Assembly: GCA_002412885.1 (NCBI GenBank)
Contig: DHVX01000062.1
Location: 373,673-437,672, forward strand
Direction of reading: 5' to 3'
Source: Bacteroidales bacterium UBA5197
GTDB taxonomy: Bacteria; Bacteroidota; Bacteroidia; Bacteroidales; Lentimicrobiaceae
DNA: 64,000 nucleotides
The position numbers and the translations under genes are program-made. A model generated the notes under the pieces. It ran no database searches, had not been told where the DNA came from, and saw only the letters and a list, made by a program, of their open reading frames with translations. Below, piece by piece: positions 36,397-44,094 of the stretch (positions within the stretch are counted from its first letter, which is position 1; each line of letters starts with the position of its first letter).

Positions 36397-37287
36397 ATGG
36401 ATAATCTCAAAAAGAGCATCGATGCACAAATTGCTTCCAATCAGGGAAAAAATCTTTTTCATGATGGAGTGCCTGCTTCCAACGAATTTATTGAGTTATT
36501 GGTTGATAACCTGAAAGAAATAAATAACTTATCGGCTCAGCAGGTAGAGGAACTGATTAGCTACACTGCCAATAAAGTTCTTCAGGAGTTTTGCCGGATT
36601 AATCAGTATTATTCATTTGGTGCGGATGAAAGGAAGGCGTTAAGGGATATTTATACAGTACTTTTTTCAAACATCAGAAACAGCAACTCATCCATAGCGG
36701 CATTGTCGGAAGCTCATTTTACGAATCTCCGGAATTTCATTTTTAAAACCAATCCGTTTGCCGGGAAAATTTACCCGCAAAAGGAAAAGGATCTGGACCC
36801 GGTTGTTTGTCATGAATATAGTGTGGAACTTCAGCTGGATATTCTGAAATTAAACACAAACGGGTTGATGTCACCAGTGCTTGATATTGGCTGCGGCCGG
36901 CAGGGCAACCTGGTGAAATATCTGCGGGCCAAGGGCATCGAAGCTTATGGATTTGACCGGCTACCCGCTGATCTGCCATTTCTGACTTCTGGCGACTGGC
37001 TTGAATTTCAATATGGCGCATCAAGATGGGGCACCATCATCAGCAATCTTGGGTTTTCAAACCATTTTCATCACCACCACCTAAGAGAGGACGGTGATTT
37101 TTTAAAGTACGCAGAAAAATATATGGAGATACTCCGGTCGCTGAAGCCGGGGGGGTGTTTTCATTATGCGCCGGGTTTGCCATTTATTGAACAACATCTC
37201 AATCAGGCAGAATACCAAAGCGCTCAACTCAATACTTCACTCCCCGATTTCAAGGCAACCCTTGTCTGCAGAATGAAACAGAAGTAA
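36397..37287 (+). CDS. Class I SAM-dependent methyltransferase-like protein
   Basis: 296 residues. The first 120 residues are alpha-helical and of unknown family. The SAM-binding motif I is LDIGCGRQGNLVKYLRAKG followed by the AYGFDRL acidic-strand end; a late SLKPGGCFHYAPG strand corresponds to motif III. The stretch SNHFHHHHLREDGD is His-rich. Substrate unknown. It lies 22 bases after the GNAT gene. Confidence 0.75.
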   Translation: MDNLKKSIDAQIASNQGKNLFHDGVPASNEFIELLVDNLKEINNLSAQQVEELISYTANKVLQEFCRINQYYSFGADERKALRDIYTVLFSNIRNSNSSIAALSEAHFTNLRNFIFKTNPFAGKIYPQKEKDLDPVVCHEYSVELQLDILKLNTNGLMSPVLDIGCGRQGNLVKYLRAKGIEAYGFDRLPADLPFLTSGDWLEFQYGASRWGTIISNLGFSNHFHHHHLREDGDFLKYAEKYMEILRSLKPGGCFHYAPGLPFIEQHLNQAEYQSAQLNTSLPDFKATLVCRMKQK

Positions 37288-37416
37288 TTCAATCATTTAC
37301 TGCGTTTTTTTTCAAACAGCTGATCAGATTCTCCGGTTCAATTCTCATATTGACTGTTTCAGTCCCTTATCAGACACTTTCGCCAGGTATTATTTTAGGA
37401 TCGTGTCCACCTGCGA

Positions 37417-37424
37417 TACTTTTG
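37417..37424 (+). promoter_or_regulatory. -7 box of T9SS protein gene
   Basis: TACTTTTG lies 29 bases before ATG 37454; a T-rich stretch (TATTTTAGG, from 37390) occupies the -33 region. Confidence 0.5.
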
Positions 37425-37453
37425 CACAGAACTTTAAAAAACTAATTTTTACT

Positions 37454-38335
37454 ATGAAAACTAAAACATTACTCATTGGCATTGCAATGATGTTATTTGC
37501 AAGTGCAACACAGGCAGATTCAAACAGAACAGTAGTTTCTGCCTCAATTAATCCTACGGAATTTACTTATTATTCCGGCACCACAGAAGAAGCCTACACA
37601 ATAATTACATGGAACGATGCTTCAACGGTTCAATTAATCACATGCATGGTGTGGGGTTATGTAACTGAGATGGAAGAAAATATTGATTACACAATCACCG
37701 ATATTGATGGTGAAACTGCCCGGCTTACTTTTTTGAGAGAGGAAAAATTTCGGACTTCAAAGTCAACCGAATCAGATGACGACTTCGTCTTCACCATTAA
37801 TTTTAACATAGGTGATTCTGCCATTTTTACCATTATTCCAGAGGTGGAGATTATGTATGGTGTATATTTCTGGGTATCCGACCCCGATGGAAACAGCATT
37901 GAAGATGCCACACTAACCTTCGATGGATATACTTTTGAGCCCGGAAATTATGATGCAGGTCTGCATCTTCCGGGTATTTATCCGTACAGCATTTTTAAAA
38001 CAGGTTATATTACAGCAGAAGGAACTGTTGAGTTGACTGATCCTGCAAGTGTTTCGGTAACACTCTTCCCTGAGGGAACCACCGGATTGCCGGAATCAAT
38101 CAAATTTGTGTCACGAATCTATCCAAACCCGGCCATTGATAATGTCACAATTGAATTCCCGGAATCTGAAAATGTCATAATCGACATCTGTTCGATAGAG
38201 GGCAAAATCATTCAACGTGCAAATGCCTCCGGTAGATCAACTACATTAAATATGAGTGAACTGCAAAGTGGTGTTTATATTCTTCGCGTTAATTCGGCGA
38301 TAGGAATTCAGGCTATCCGGATGCTTAAGAAATAA
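37454..38335 (+). CDS. Secreted protein with T9SS sorting domain, function unknown
   Basis: 293 residues from ATG 37454; signal peptide cleaved near TQAD. The mature N-terminal part (about 20-205) is beta-rich with many acidic residues and looks like two Ig-like or surface-layer modules (SINPTEFTYYSG, DITIT-like strands, DATLTFDGYTFEPG). The last 80 residues are a type A T9SS sorting domain (IYPNPAIDNVTIEF ... LQSGVYILRV). A strong terminator follows. Confidence 0.78.
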   Translation: MKTKTLLIGIAMMLFASATQADSNRTVVSASINPTEFTYYSGTTEEAYTIITWNDASTVQLITCMVWGYVTEMEENIDYTITDIDGETARLTFLREEKFRTSKSTESDDDFVFTINFNIGDSAIFTIIPEVEIMYGVYFWVSDPDGNSIEDATLTFDGYTFEPGNYDAGLHLPGIYPYSIFKTGYITAEGTVELTDPASVSVTLFPEGTTGLPESIKFVSRIYPNPAIDNVTIEFPESENVIIDICSIEGKIIQRANASGRSTTLNMSELQSGVYILRVNSAIGIQAIRMLKK

Positions 38336-38358
38336 TATTTGTTGCTTGTTAGTTAGAG

Positions 38359-38387
38359 CCCCGCCCGGTTATTGGCGGGGTTTTTTT
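38359..38387 (+). terminator. Terminator of the T9SS protein gene
   Basis: CCCCGCC / GGCGGGG stem with an 8-base loop followed by seven T residues. Confidence 0.9.
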
Positions 38388-38487
38388 GTCATGTTTTTTT
38401 AAGCTCAGGTCCCAAAATTACGTTCTTCCTCAATTTAAAACTTAAGCAACCTCAATCCCGGGCTTGTTTTAAGCGAAGCCGGTTTCC

Positions 38488-38518
38488 TTGTGAGGTATTG
38501 CAGACGGATGTAATTTTG
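38488..38518 (+). promoter_or_regulatory. Promoter of the osmC-like gene
   Basis: TTG (38488-38490) and TAATTTTG (38511-38518) are separated by 20 bases, matching the Bacteroidota consensus. The start codon is 22 bases downstream. Confidence 0.7.
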
Positions 38519-38539
38519 CAGCATCAAATCAAATGAACT

Positions 38540-38962
38540 ATGAAACAGACTTTAAATACCTCCTGGAACGGCAATATGCAGTTTGATGCATTGGTTGGCG
38601 ATCATCATGTTATTATGGATGCAAGTCCCGAAGTGGGCGGCAGCAATGCCGGCGCAAGACCAAAAGCCCTGATGCTGGCTTCGCTTGCAGGCTGCACCGG
38701 TATGGATGTAATCTCCATACTGAAGAAAATGCGTGTTGAGCCTAAAACATTTAACATTAAGATTGAAGCAGAACTCACCGAAGAGCATCCGAAACATTAC
38801 ACTTCAATGCATCTGATTTACGAATTCTCGGGAGAAGGACTGGAAGAAGATAAACTCAAAAAAGCCATTGAACTTTCTCAGGAAAGGTACTGCGGCGTTT
38901 CAGCGGTTTATCGCAAAGCAATGGAACTCACTTATGAGATCAGGATACTTGAGATGGAATAA
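38540..38962 (+). CDS. OsmC/Ohr-family thiol peroxidase
   Basis: 140 residues, the usual OsmC length. The first catalytic Cys is in LAGCTGMDVISIL (about residue 55) and the second in ERYCGVSAVY (about residue 118), with the helix between them. The family reduces organic hydroperoxides using dithiols, in the cytoplasm. It heads a run of redox genes (thioredoxin-like, trxB, trx). The ATG at 38540 is in the correct frame; a nearby ATG at 38533 is out of frame. Confidence 0.9.
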   Translation: MKQTLNTSWNGNMQFDALVGDHHVIMDASPEVGGSNAGARPKALMLASLAGCTGMDVISILKKMRVEPKTFNIKIEAELTEEHPKHYTSMHLIYEFSGEGLEEDKLKKAIELSQERYCGVSAVYRKAMELTYEIRILEME

Positions 38963-38975
38963 AGGAGAATAAGAA

Positions 38976-39096
38976 AATTTCTAATTTCTAATTTCTAATT
39001 TCTGGCATCTGACTTCTCTCGTTATCGCTTCGCGCTCCCGAGACAAGCGACATCTGACTTCTGACCTCTGACTTCTGACCTCTGACCTCTGACTTC
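38976..39096. repeat. Degenerate 7-bp repeat array with an inserted hairpin (locus 3)
   Basis: Words TAATTTC x3, TGGCATC, TGACTTC, then a 38-base non-repeat segment (39017-39054), then TGACTTC, TGACCTC, TGACTTC, TGACCTC, TGACCTC, TGACTTC. The inverse of these words (GAAGTCA, GAGGTCA) matches loci 1 and 2. The inserted segment carries TCGCTT/AAGCGA arms and is bounded by 12-base direct repeats CATCTGACTTCT (39006-39017 and 39051-39062). Confidence 0.85.
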
Positions 39097-39125
39097 AATT
39101 TAAACCAAACTAAAAACAAAATATA

Positions 39126-39482
39126 ATGCTTTACACAAACCTTCATCACTTACTTACAGCTGCTGATCATCAGAAGCTGATCAACGAACACGAAAATGTA
39201 ATGATCTGCTGCGGCCGTATGGGCCCCATGTGTATTCCGGTTTATGGAATTATGGAAGATCTTGAAGACGAATACAAACACGTAAAATTTGCCGATATGG
39301 AATTTGATAATCCAGAGGCACACGTTATTCGTAATGCTCCTGAAACACGCGGTTTTATGGGAATTCCCTTTACCATGTACTACAAAAACGGGAAACTTGT
39401 AAAAGCAACTTCAAGCATTCAAAGCCCTTCACAGATCAGGACCATTCTCGATAAAGAGTTTGTACCTGTAACTGTAAGCTAA
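39126..39482 (+). CDS. Divergent thioredoxin-fold protein with altered active site
   Basis: 118 residues, thioredoxin length without signal peptide. The fold is recognisable from MEDLEDEYKHVKFADMEFDN and the cis-Pro strand GIPFTMYYKNGKLV. At the normal CGPC position the sequence reads GPMC (residues 33-36): the nucleophilic first Cys is Gly, and only the second Cys (Cys36) is kept. Cys28-Cys29 lie a few residues earlier and may supply another thiol. It is followed by a terminator and then trxB-trx. A redox-partner, metal-binding or persulfide-carrying role is possible. Confidence 0.75.
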   Translation: MLYTNLHHLLTAADHQKLINEHENVMICCGRMGPMCIPVYGIMEDLEDEYKHVKFADMEFDNPEAHVIRNAPETRGFMGIPFTMYYKNGKLVKATSSIQSPSQIRTILDKEFVPVTVS

Positions 39483-39502
39483 TTCTGTAAATCAGAGATT
39501 TT

Positions 39503-39540
39503 AAAAGGGTGGAAGACTTTATAAAACCTTCCACCTTTTT
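39503..39540 (+). terminator. Terminator between the thioredoxin-like gene and trxB
   Basis: GTGGAAG / CTTCCAC core extended by A/T and G-C pairs (AAAAGG ... CTTTTT) with a 12-base loop and a T5 run. Confidence 0.8.
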
Positions 39541-39567
39541 ATTAATGAAAACTCAAAAACGACTAAA

Positions 39568-40530
39568 ATGACTGAGAATAATCATTTTGATGCCATAATT
39601 ATAGGAGGTGGTCCGGCTGGAATGACTGCTGGTATCTACCTTTCCCGCGCAAGGCTTAAAACCCTCATCATAAGCGATGGAGTGTTAGGCGGACAAATGG
39701 TCCTTACCCACGAAATAGCCAATTATCCGGGCGTGGAAAGCATTTCAGGATACCAGCTTTCAAACATTATGAAGAAGCAAGCCAAAGCATTTGGCTGCGT
39801 TATAAAAGGTAATACATCGGTTGAAAGCTTTAACCTTGAAGGTGAAATTAAAGAAGTAACACTTTCTGATGGAAATACTTACACTGCAAATGTTGTAATT
39901 CTTACCCCTGGCGGACGTTCGCGCACCCTGAATATGCCAGGCGAAGCACAGTTTAAAGGCAGAGGTATTTCATATTGTGCCACCTGCGATGGTGACTTCT
40001 TTACAGGCAAAGAAATAGTGGTTGTAGGCGGAGGAAACTCAGCACTTGAAGAAGCGGTTTCACTTACCAGATATGCCACCAAAGTTACTATTGTTCATCA
40101 GTTTGACCATTTTCAGGCTTTTGAATATGCAGTGGAAGAAGCCAAAGCAAATGATAAAATCAATTTTATCATGGAGTCCTCTATCGTGAAATTCAATGGA
40201 GATGACAAGCTTGAAAGTGTTGAAATAGAAAACCTGAAAACCGGTGAAATTCAAGATTTTAAAACAGATGGCGTGTTTATTTTTATTGGCTATGTTCCAA
40301 ATACAGAATTTTTGAAAGGAACAGTAAATATGAACAAATGGAACGAAATTATTGTTGACAGCGATATGCTCACCAGTATTCCCGGCGTTTATGCTGCCGG
40401 TGATTCCATAGTGAAACGTTACCGCCAGGTTACCACTGCAGTTGGTGATGCTACTGTTGCTGCATTAGCTGCATCAAATTATATCCATCAATTAAAAACC
40501 AAACATTTACACGAATCATTAACCCACTGA
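39568..40530 (+). CDS. trxB: Thioredoxin reductase
   Basis: Transfers electrons from NADPH through FAD to thioredoxin. 320 residues. FAD site IIGGGPAGMTAGIYLSRA, redox centre CATCDGDFF (CxxC at about residues 135-138), NADPH site VVVGGGNSALEEAVSLTR, and C-terminal YAAGDSIVKRYRQVTTAVGDA. The family is usually 310-320 residues. It lies one base before the trx gene, so the two are co-transcribed. Confidence 0.96.
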   Translation: MTENNHFDAIIIGGGPAGMTAGIYLSRARLKTLIISDGVLGGQMVLTHEIANYPGVESISGYQLSNIMKKQAKAFGCVIKGNTSVESFNLEGEIKEVTLSDGNTYTANVVILTPGGRSRTLNMPGEAQFKGRGISYCATCDGDFFTGKEIVVVGGGNSALEEAVSLTRYATKVTIVHQFDHFQAFEYAVEEAKANDKINFIMESSIVKFNGDDKLESVEIENLKTGEIQDFKTDGVFIFIGYVPNTEFLKGTVNMNKWNEIIVDSDMLTSIPGVYAAGDSIVKRYRQVTTAVGDATVAALAASNYIHQLKTKHLHESLTH

Positions 40531-40531
40531 T

Positions 40532-40951
40532 ATGTCAACAGGACTCATTATTGCCATTGCACTGGTTTCGCTTTTTGTCGCTTACATGCTTTATTCATTC
40601 CGAAGAATGAAAAGCATGGGTGCAGTTCCGGAAAGTGAAAAAATAGTTACCCTTACCGATAAAAACTTCCAGAATCAAATCAAAAAGGGAGTAGTTATGG
40701 TAGATTTCTGGGCCGAATGGTGCATGCCTTGCAAAGTGATGGGGCCGGTATTAAATGAACTGGCCGAAGATGAAAATTTTAAAGCTACTGTCGCCAAGCT
40801 GAATGTAGATCACTTTCAGTCTGTTTCGCAAAAATTCGGAATAAGAGGAATTCCTACCATCGTGGTGTTTAGTGATGGTAAAGAAGTGGACCGCATTGTC
40901 GGGGTAAAACCAAAAGATTTCCTGATAAAACAGGTGAATAAGCATTTATAG
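40532..40951 (+). CDS. Membrane-anchored thioredoxin
   Basis: 139 residues: one N-terminal membrane segment (about 4-22), short linker, then a normal thioredoxin domain (from about residue 40) with active site FWAEWCMPCKVMGPVL and cis-Pro RGIPTIVVF. The anchor ends with basic SFRRMK, so by the positive-inside rule the thioredoxin domain should face the cytoplasm, where TrxB can reduce it. A membrane-tethered thioredoxin beside its reductase suggests delivery of electrons to a membrane or envelope partner. Confidence 0.9.
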   Translation: MSTGLIIAIALVSLFVAYMLYSFRRMKSMGAVPESEKIVTLTDKNFQNQIKKGVVMVDFWAEWCMPCKVMGPVLNELAEDENFKATVAKLNVDHFQSVSQKFGIRGIPTIVVFSDGKEVDRIVGVKPKDFLIKQVNKHL

Positions 40952-41031
40952 CAGCTGAAAATCCATGCTTCAATTGACCTGAATTATTCAGTTCTGCTGA
41001 ATTCTAACCAATCAACAAAAAAACCAGAACC

Positions 41032-41502
41032 ATGAAAATCAAACAACTATTCACCATTTTTTTAATTTCAACTTCGCTAATGGTAACAGCTCAAACCGAT
41101 GTCACAGAAAAGTCGGGTGTAATGATTGAATCCCGGAGCAAATACGACTTTGATAAAACTGTTGACTTGTTGTCGCAATCAATTGTTGAAAAGGGCTGGA
41201 AAGTCACAACAATACATGATCTTCAGGAAACCATGAAGAAAAACAGCAAGGAAGTTTTGCCTGTCAAGGTAATTGAACTTTGCAATCCCGGACACGCATA
41301 TCAGATACTGTCAAAAGATACGCAGCGCGATGTAACACCTATGCTTCCCTGTCGTGTTTCAGTATATGAAAAGGCAGATGGTAAAACATATGTTTCGCGT
41401 ATGAACGCACCCGCTTTTGCCGGTATGATTGGAGGTGATGCCGCCAATACCATGGTACAGGCATTTAATGAAACAGAAGAGATGTTGAAATCGGTACTGT
41501 AA
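41032..41502 (+). CDS. DUF302 domain protein, secreted
   Basis: 156 residues. Signal peptide (cleavage near VTAQ), then a DUF302 domain: SKYDFDKTVDLLSQSIVEKGWKVTTIHDLQ, CNPGHAYQIL and PMLPCRVSVYEKADGKTYVSRMN, with the typical strand ending in MNAPAFAG. DUF302 proteins are small heterodimer-like alpha/beta proteins often near sulphur or redox genes; biochemical role unknown. Two Cys (CNPG, LPCR) are conserved in many members. A hairpin follows the stop. Confidence 0.85.
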   Translation: MKIKQLFTIFLISTSLMVTAQTDVTEKSGVMIESRSKYDFDKTVDLLSQSIVEKGWKVTTIHDLQETMKKNSKEVLPVKVIELCNPGHAYQILSKDTQRDVTPMLPCRVSVYEKADGKTYVSRMNAPAFAGMIGGDAANTMVQAFNETEEMLKSVL

Positions 41503-41526
41503 AAATCCTGCTTTCTGATTCTATCT

Positions 41527-41554
41527 AGCCGGGTTCATTGATTTGGATCCGGCT
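41527..41554 (+). terminator. Possible terminator of the DUF302 gene
   Basis: AGCCGG / CCGGCT stem with a 16-base loop, followed by TTGATTTTT. The loop is long, so it is only moderately likely. Confidence 0.5.
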
Positions 41555-41607
41555 TTGATTTTTCAGGCTTTTCAGGAAACTATTACTGCAAATCAATGAA
41601 TTTAATC

Positions 41608-41642
41608 AATAAGCGCCTCCTTTGTCTTAGAAGGCGCTTATT
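41608..41642. terminator. Bidirectional terminator between convergent redox genes
   Basis: AATAAGCGCC / GGCGCTTATT perfect 10-bp stem with a 15-base loop, 22 bases beyond the end of the DsrE-like gene; T-rich on both sides. Confidence 0.7.
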
Positions 41643-41664
41643 AATTTTAACAGATTTAGCCGGT

Positions 41665-42129
41665 TTAGTAATCCAGTGTTAAAATCCTGCCTTTGGTAAA
41701 GCTGAAAAACACCTCTTTTTCGGCAAGCTTAACTCCGGGCATCAGATCAGCTTCACTTTTTCCGACGGCTTTGAGGCATGCAGGACAGGCAAAAACGGTG
41801 ATTCCTTTGTCTAAAAGTTGCTTCAGCGATTCTTTTGATGTCGGGAAAGTAGGATAACTTATGTCCTGAGCATCGTTAAGCACCACTTCAATGCCTTTGA
41901 TGTCGAAATAAATCAGCACATCTTTGTCTTCTGCCATCATTACAGCCTGTTTCAATGCCATAACTACATTATGCGGGTTCTCAGCGCCACTTGAAATGTG
42001 ATAAAATACACCGTCGCGGGGAGCAATGGTTACAGTATCCTCAATTATTCTTACTTCTTTTTCAATGGTTTCATTGCATGAAGAAGCCACAAATGCCAGG
42101 ACAATCAGTCCGAAAATCACTTTTTTCAT
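41665..42129 (-). CDS. DsrE-like lipoprotein
   Basis: 154 residues. A short signal peptide ends in FVASSC, a lipobox giving a lipid-anchored protein. The domain is DsrE/DsrF-like: FYHISSGAENPHNVVMALKQAVMMAEDKDVLIYFDIKGIEVV then a GITVFACPACLKAVG segment that carries Cys at the position of the sulphur-carrying thiol in the family, here as a CPAC pair. Likely a periplasmic sulphur- or persulfide-binding protein. It faces the DUF302 gene and completes the redox cluster. Confidence 0.8.
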   Translation of the reverse strand: MKKVIFGLIVLAFVASSCNETIEKEVRIIEDTVTIAPRDGVFYHISSGAENPHNVVMALKQAVMMAEDKDVLIYFDIKGIEVVLNDAQDISYPTFPTSKESLKQLLDKGITVFACPACLKAVGKSEADLMPGVKLAEKEVFFSFTKGRILTLDY

Positions 42130-42269
42130 AATTACATGTTTTATGAATTAAAGGTATAGCGGATAAATGGGAAATGCAATTCGATTTTTAACAAAAATGA
42201 TGGACATTTATTTTGATCATCTGAAATCATCTGAATCAAAATTTAAAAGATATTTTATGATGACTGTAT
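42130..42269. other. Intergenic region left of the palindromic element
   Basis: A/T-rich 140 bases upstream of the leftward DsrE-like gene; holds presumably its promoter. No gene recognised. Confidence 0.4.
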
Positions 42270-42390
42270 CAATGTCGTTTAGTTAAGGATTCTGAATAGA
42301 AAAAAATGAATAAATATCCTTCGACTCCGCTCAGGATGACTGTCAGTCTGAGCGGAGTCGAAGACGATATTCCTTAACTAAACGACATTG
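42270..42390. repeat. 121-bp palindromic MITE-like element
   Basis: The ends are a perfect 20-bp inverted repeat: CAATGTCGTTTAGTTAAGGA at 42270-42289 and its complement at 42371-42390. Inside is a second perfect inverted repeat, CTTCGACTCCGCTCA (42319-42333) and TGAGCGGAGTCGAAG (42349-42363), with a small GACT/AGTC hairpin at the tip (42338-42348). No coding capacity, no obvious target duplication. A decayed relative lies at 47831-47878. Confidence 0.88.
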
Positions 42391-42466
42391 GTTTCAGTAT
42401 CCTAATTGAGTGCCGCACCCACCATCATATGGCATTTTGTACTTATAAAAATCCAAAATCAATTCT

Positions 42467-42474
42467 TACCTTTG
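42467..42474 (+). promoter_or_regulatory. -7 box of glyS, only four bases before the start codon
   Basis: TACCTTTG fits the consensus exactly; ATG is at 42479, so the transcript may have almost no leader. TTTG at 42436-42439 is 27 bases upstream, too far for a standard -33 box. Confidence 0.55.
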
Positions 42475-42478
42475 CCGC

Positions 42479-44002
42479 ATGGCAAACTACGACGAAATTT
42501 TCAAAAAAATAATAGCCCATGCCAAAGAGTATGGGTTTGTTTTTCAATCGAGCGAGATTTACGATGGCCTTAGTGCCGTTTATGACTACGGACAAAATGG
42601 TGTAGAACTCAAAAACAACATCAAGGAGTATTGGTGGAATGCAATGGTACGCTACCACGAAAATATTGTTGGACTCGATAGTGCAATTTTTATGCACCCG
42701 ACCATCTGGAAAGCTTCAGGGCATGTGGATGCTTTCAACGATCCGATGATCGATAATAAAGATTCAAAAAAGCGTTACCGTGCCGATGTTCTTGTTGAAG
42801 ATCATCTCGCGAAACTTGAAGATAAAATCAACAAAGAAGTTGAAAAGGCAGCCAAACGGTTTGGTGATGCTTTTGATGAAATTCAGTTCAGGGCAACCAA
42901 CCAAAGGGTACTTGAAAACCAGATAAAAATTGACAACATCAAGGATCGGTTGTATAAAGGTCTGGAAAACAACGATCTGGCTGATATCAAGAAATTGATT
43001 GAAGACCTGGAAATTGTATGCCCCGTTTCAGGTTCGCGCAACTGGACAGAAGTTCGTCAGTTTAACCTGATGTTCTCAACCCAGATGGGATCGGTCAGCG
43101 AAGATGCAAATACCATTTTCCTGCGCCCCGAAACGGCACAGGGAATCTTTGTTAACTTCCTGAATGTCATGAAAACCGGCCGTATGAAAATACCGTTCGG
43201 TATTGCTCAGATTGGGAAAGCATTCCGCAATGAGATTGTTGCCAGGCAGTTTATCTTTCGTATGAGAGAGTTTGAACAAATGGAAATGCAATTCTTCGTC
43301 CGCCCCGGCACCGAACTTGAATGGTTTGAATTCTGGAAAAGAGAGCGATTGAACTGGCATCTTTCATTGGGTTTGGGTGCAGAGAATTATCGTTTCCACG
43401 ATCATGAAAAGCTTGCCCATTATGCAAATGCAGCTGCTGATATTGAATTCCGCTTTCCTTTTGGATTTAAGGAAATGGAAGGGATTCACTCACGCACCGA
43501 TTTCGACCTGAATGCACATCAGCAGTTTTCGGGAAAGAAAATGCAATATTTCGATCCGGAGCTGAACGAAAGTTATGTTCCCTATGTTGTCGAAACCTCC
43601 ATTGGACTTGACCGCACTTTCCTCGCCATTCTCAGCAATGCTTACACCGAAGAAAAGCTTGAGGATGGATCGGATCGTATTGTGATGAAATTGCCTGCCA
43701 TATTGGCTCCGGTTAAAGCTGCTATTTTGCCGTTGGTTGCGAAAGATGGATTGCCTGAAAAGGCCCGCCAGATCATGGATGAGTTGAAATACGACTACAA
43801 TTGCCAGTACGAAGAAAAAGACTCCATCGGCAAGCGCTACCGCCGTCAGGACGCAATTGGAACTCCGTATTGCATTACTGTTGATCACCAGACCCTTGAA
43901 GATGGCAAAGTAACCATTCGTGAGCGCGACACCATGTTGCAGGAGCGGGTTGAGATATCACGTCTCAGTGAGATAATCGCTAAAAAGCTAAGGATCAATT
44001 AA
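42479..44002 (+). CDS. glyS: Glycine--tRNA ligase (alpha2 type)
   Basis: Charges tRNA-Gly. 507 residues, class II synthetase of the homodimeric GlyS1/eukaryote-like type. Motifs: YGFVFQSSEIYDGLSAVYDYGQNG near the N-terminus, motif 2 IAQIGKAFRNEIVARQFIFRMREFEQME, motif 3 VVETSIGLDRTFLAILSNAY, and a C-terminal anticodon-binding domain (about 395-500). The start matches the family N-terminus. A strong terminator follows. Confidence 0.96.
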   Translation: MANYDEIFKKIIAHAKEYGFVFQSSEIYDGLSAVYDYGQNGVELKNNIKEYWWNAMVRYHENIVGLDSAIFMHPTIWKASGHVDAFNDPMIDNKDSKKRYRADVLVEDHLAKLEDKINKEVEKAAKRFGDAFDEIQFRATNQRVLENQIKIDNIKDRLYKGLENNDLADIKKLIEDLEIVCPVSGSRNWTEVRQFNLMFSTQMGSVSEDANTIFLRPETAQGIFVNFLNVMKTGRMKIPFGIAQIGKAFRNEIVARQFIFRMREFEQMEMQFFVRPGTELEWFEFWKRERLNWHLSLGLGAENYRFHDHEKLAHYANAAADIEFRFPFGFKEMEGIHSRTDFDLNAHQQFSGKKMQYFDPELNESYVPYVVETSIGLDRTFLAILSNAYTEEKLEDGSDRIVMKLPAILAPVKAAILPLVAKDGLPEKARQIMDELKYDYNCQYEEKDSIGKRYRRQDAIGTPYCITVDHQTLEDGKVTIRERDTMLQERVEISRLSEIIAKKLRIN

Positions 44003-44003
44003 T

Positions 44004-44035
44004 AAAAAAGCCGGTCATTTCGACCGGCTTTTTTT
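44004..44035 (+). terminator. Terminator of glyS
   Basis: GCCGGTC / GACCGGC stem flanked by A6 and T7, starting just after the stop codon; may also act leftward. Confidence 0.9.
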
Positions 44036-44094
44036 ATGTAACTTTTCAATATAATGAGCAATGCAGCAATTCGAACTGATGCTTTGTAAGTTAC

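Noticed and set aside
38976..39096. CRISPR-like array
   Set aside because: Repeat period is 7 bases with no spacers and no cas genes nearby.
42270..42390. Simple intrinsic terminator
   Set aside because: The nested arms are far longer than a terminator, there is no T-run and a related copy exists elsewhere.
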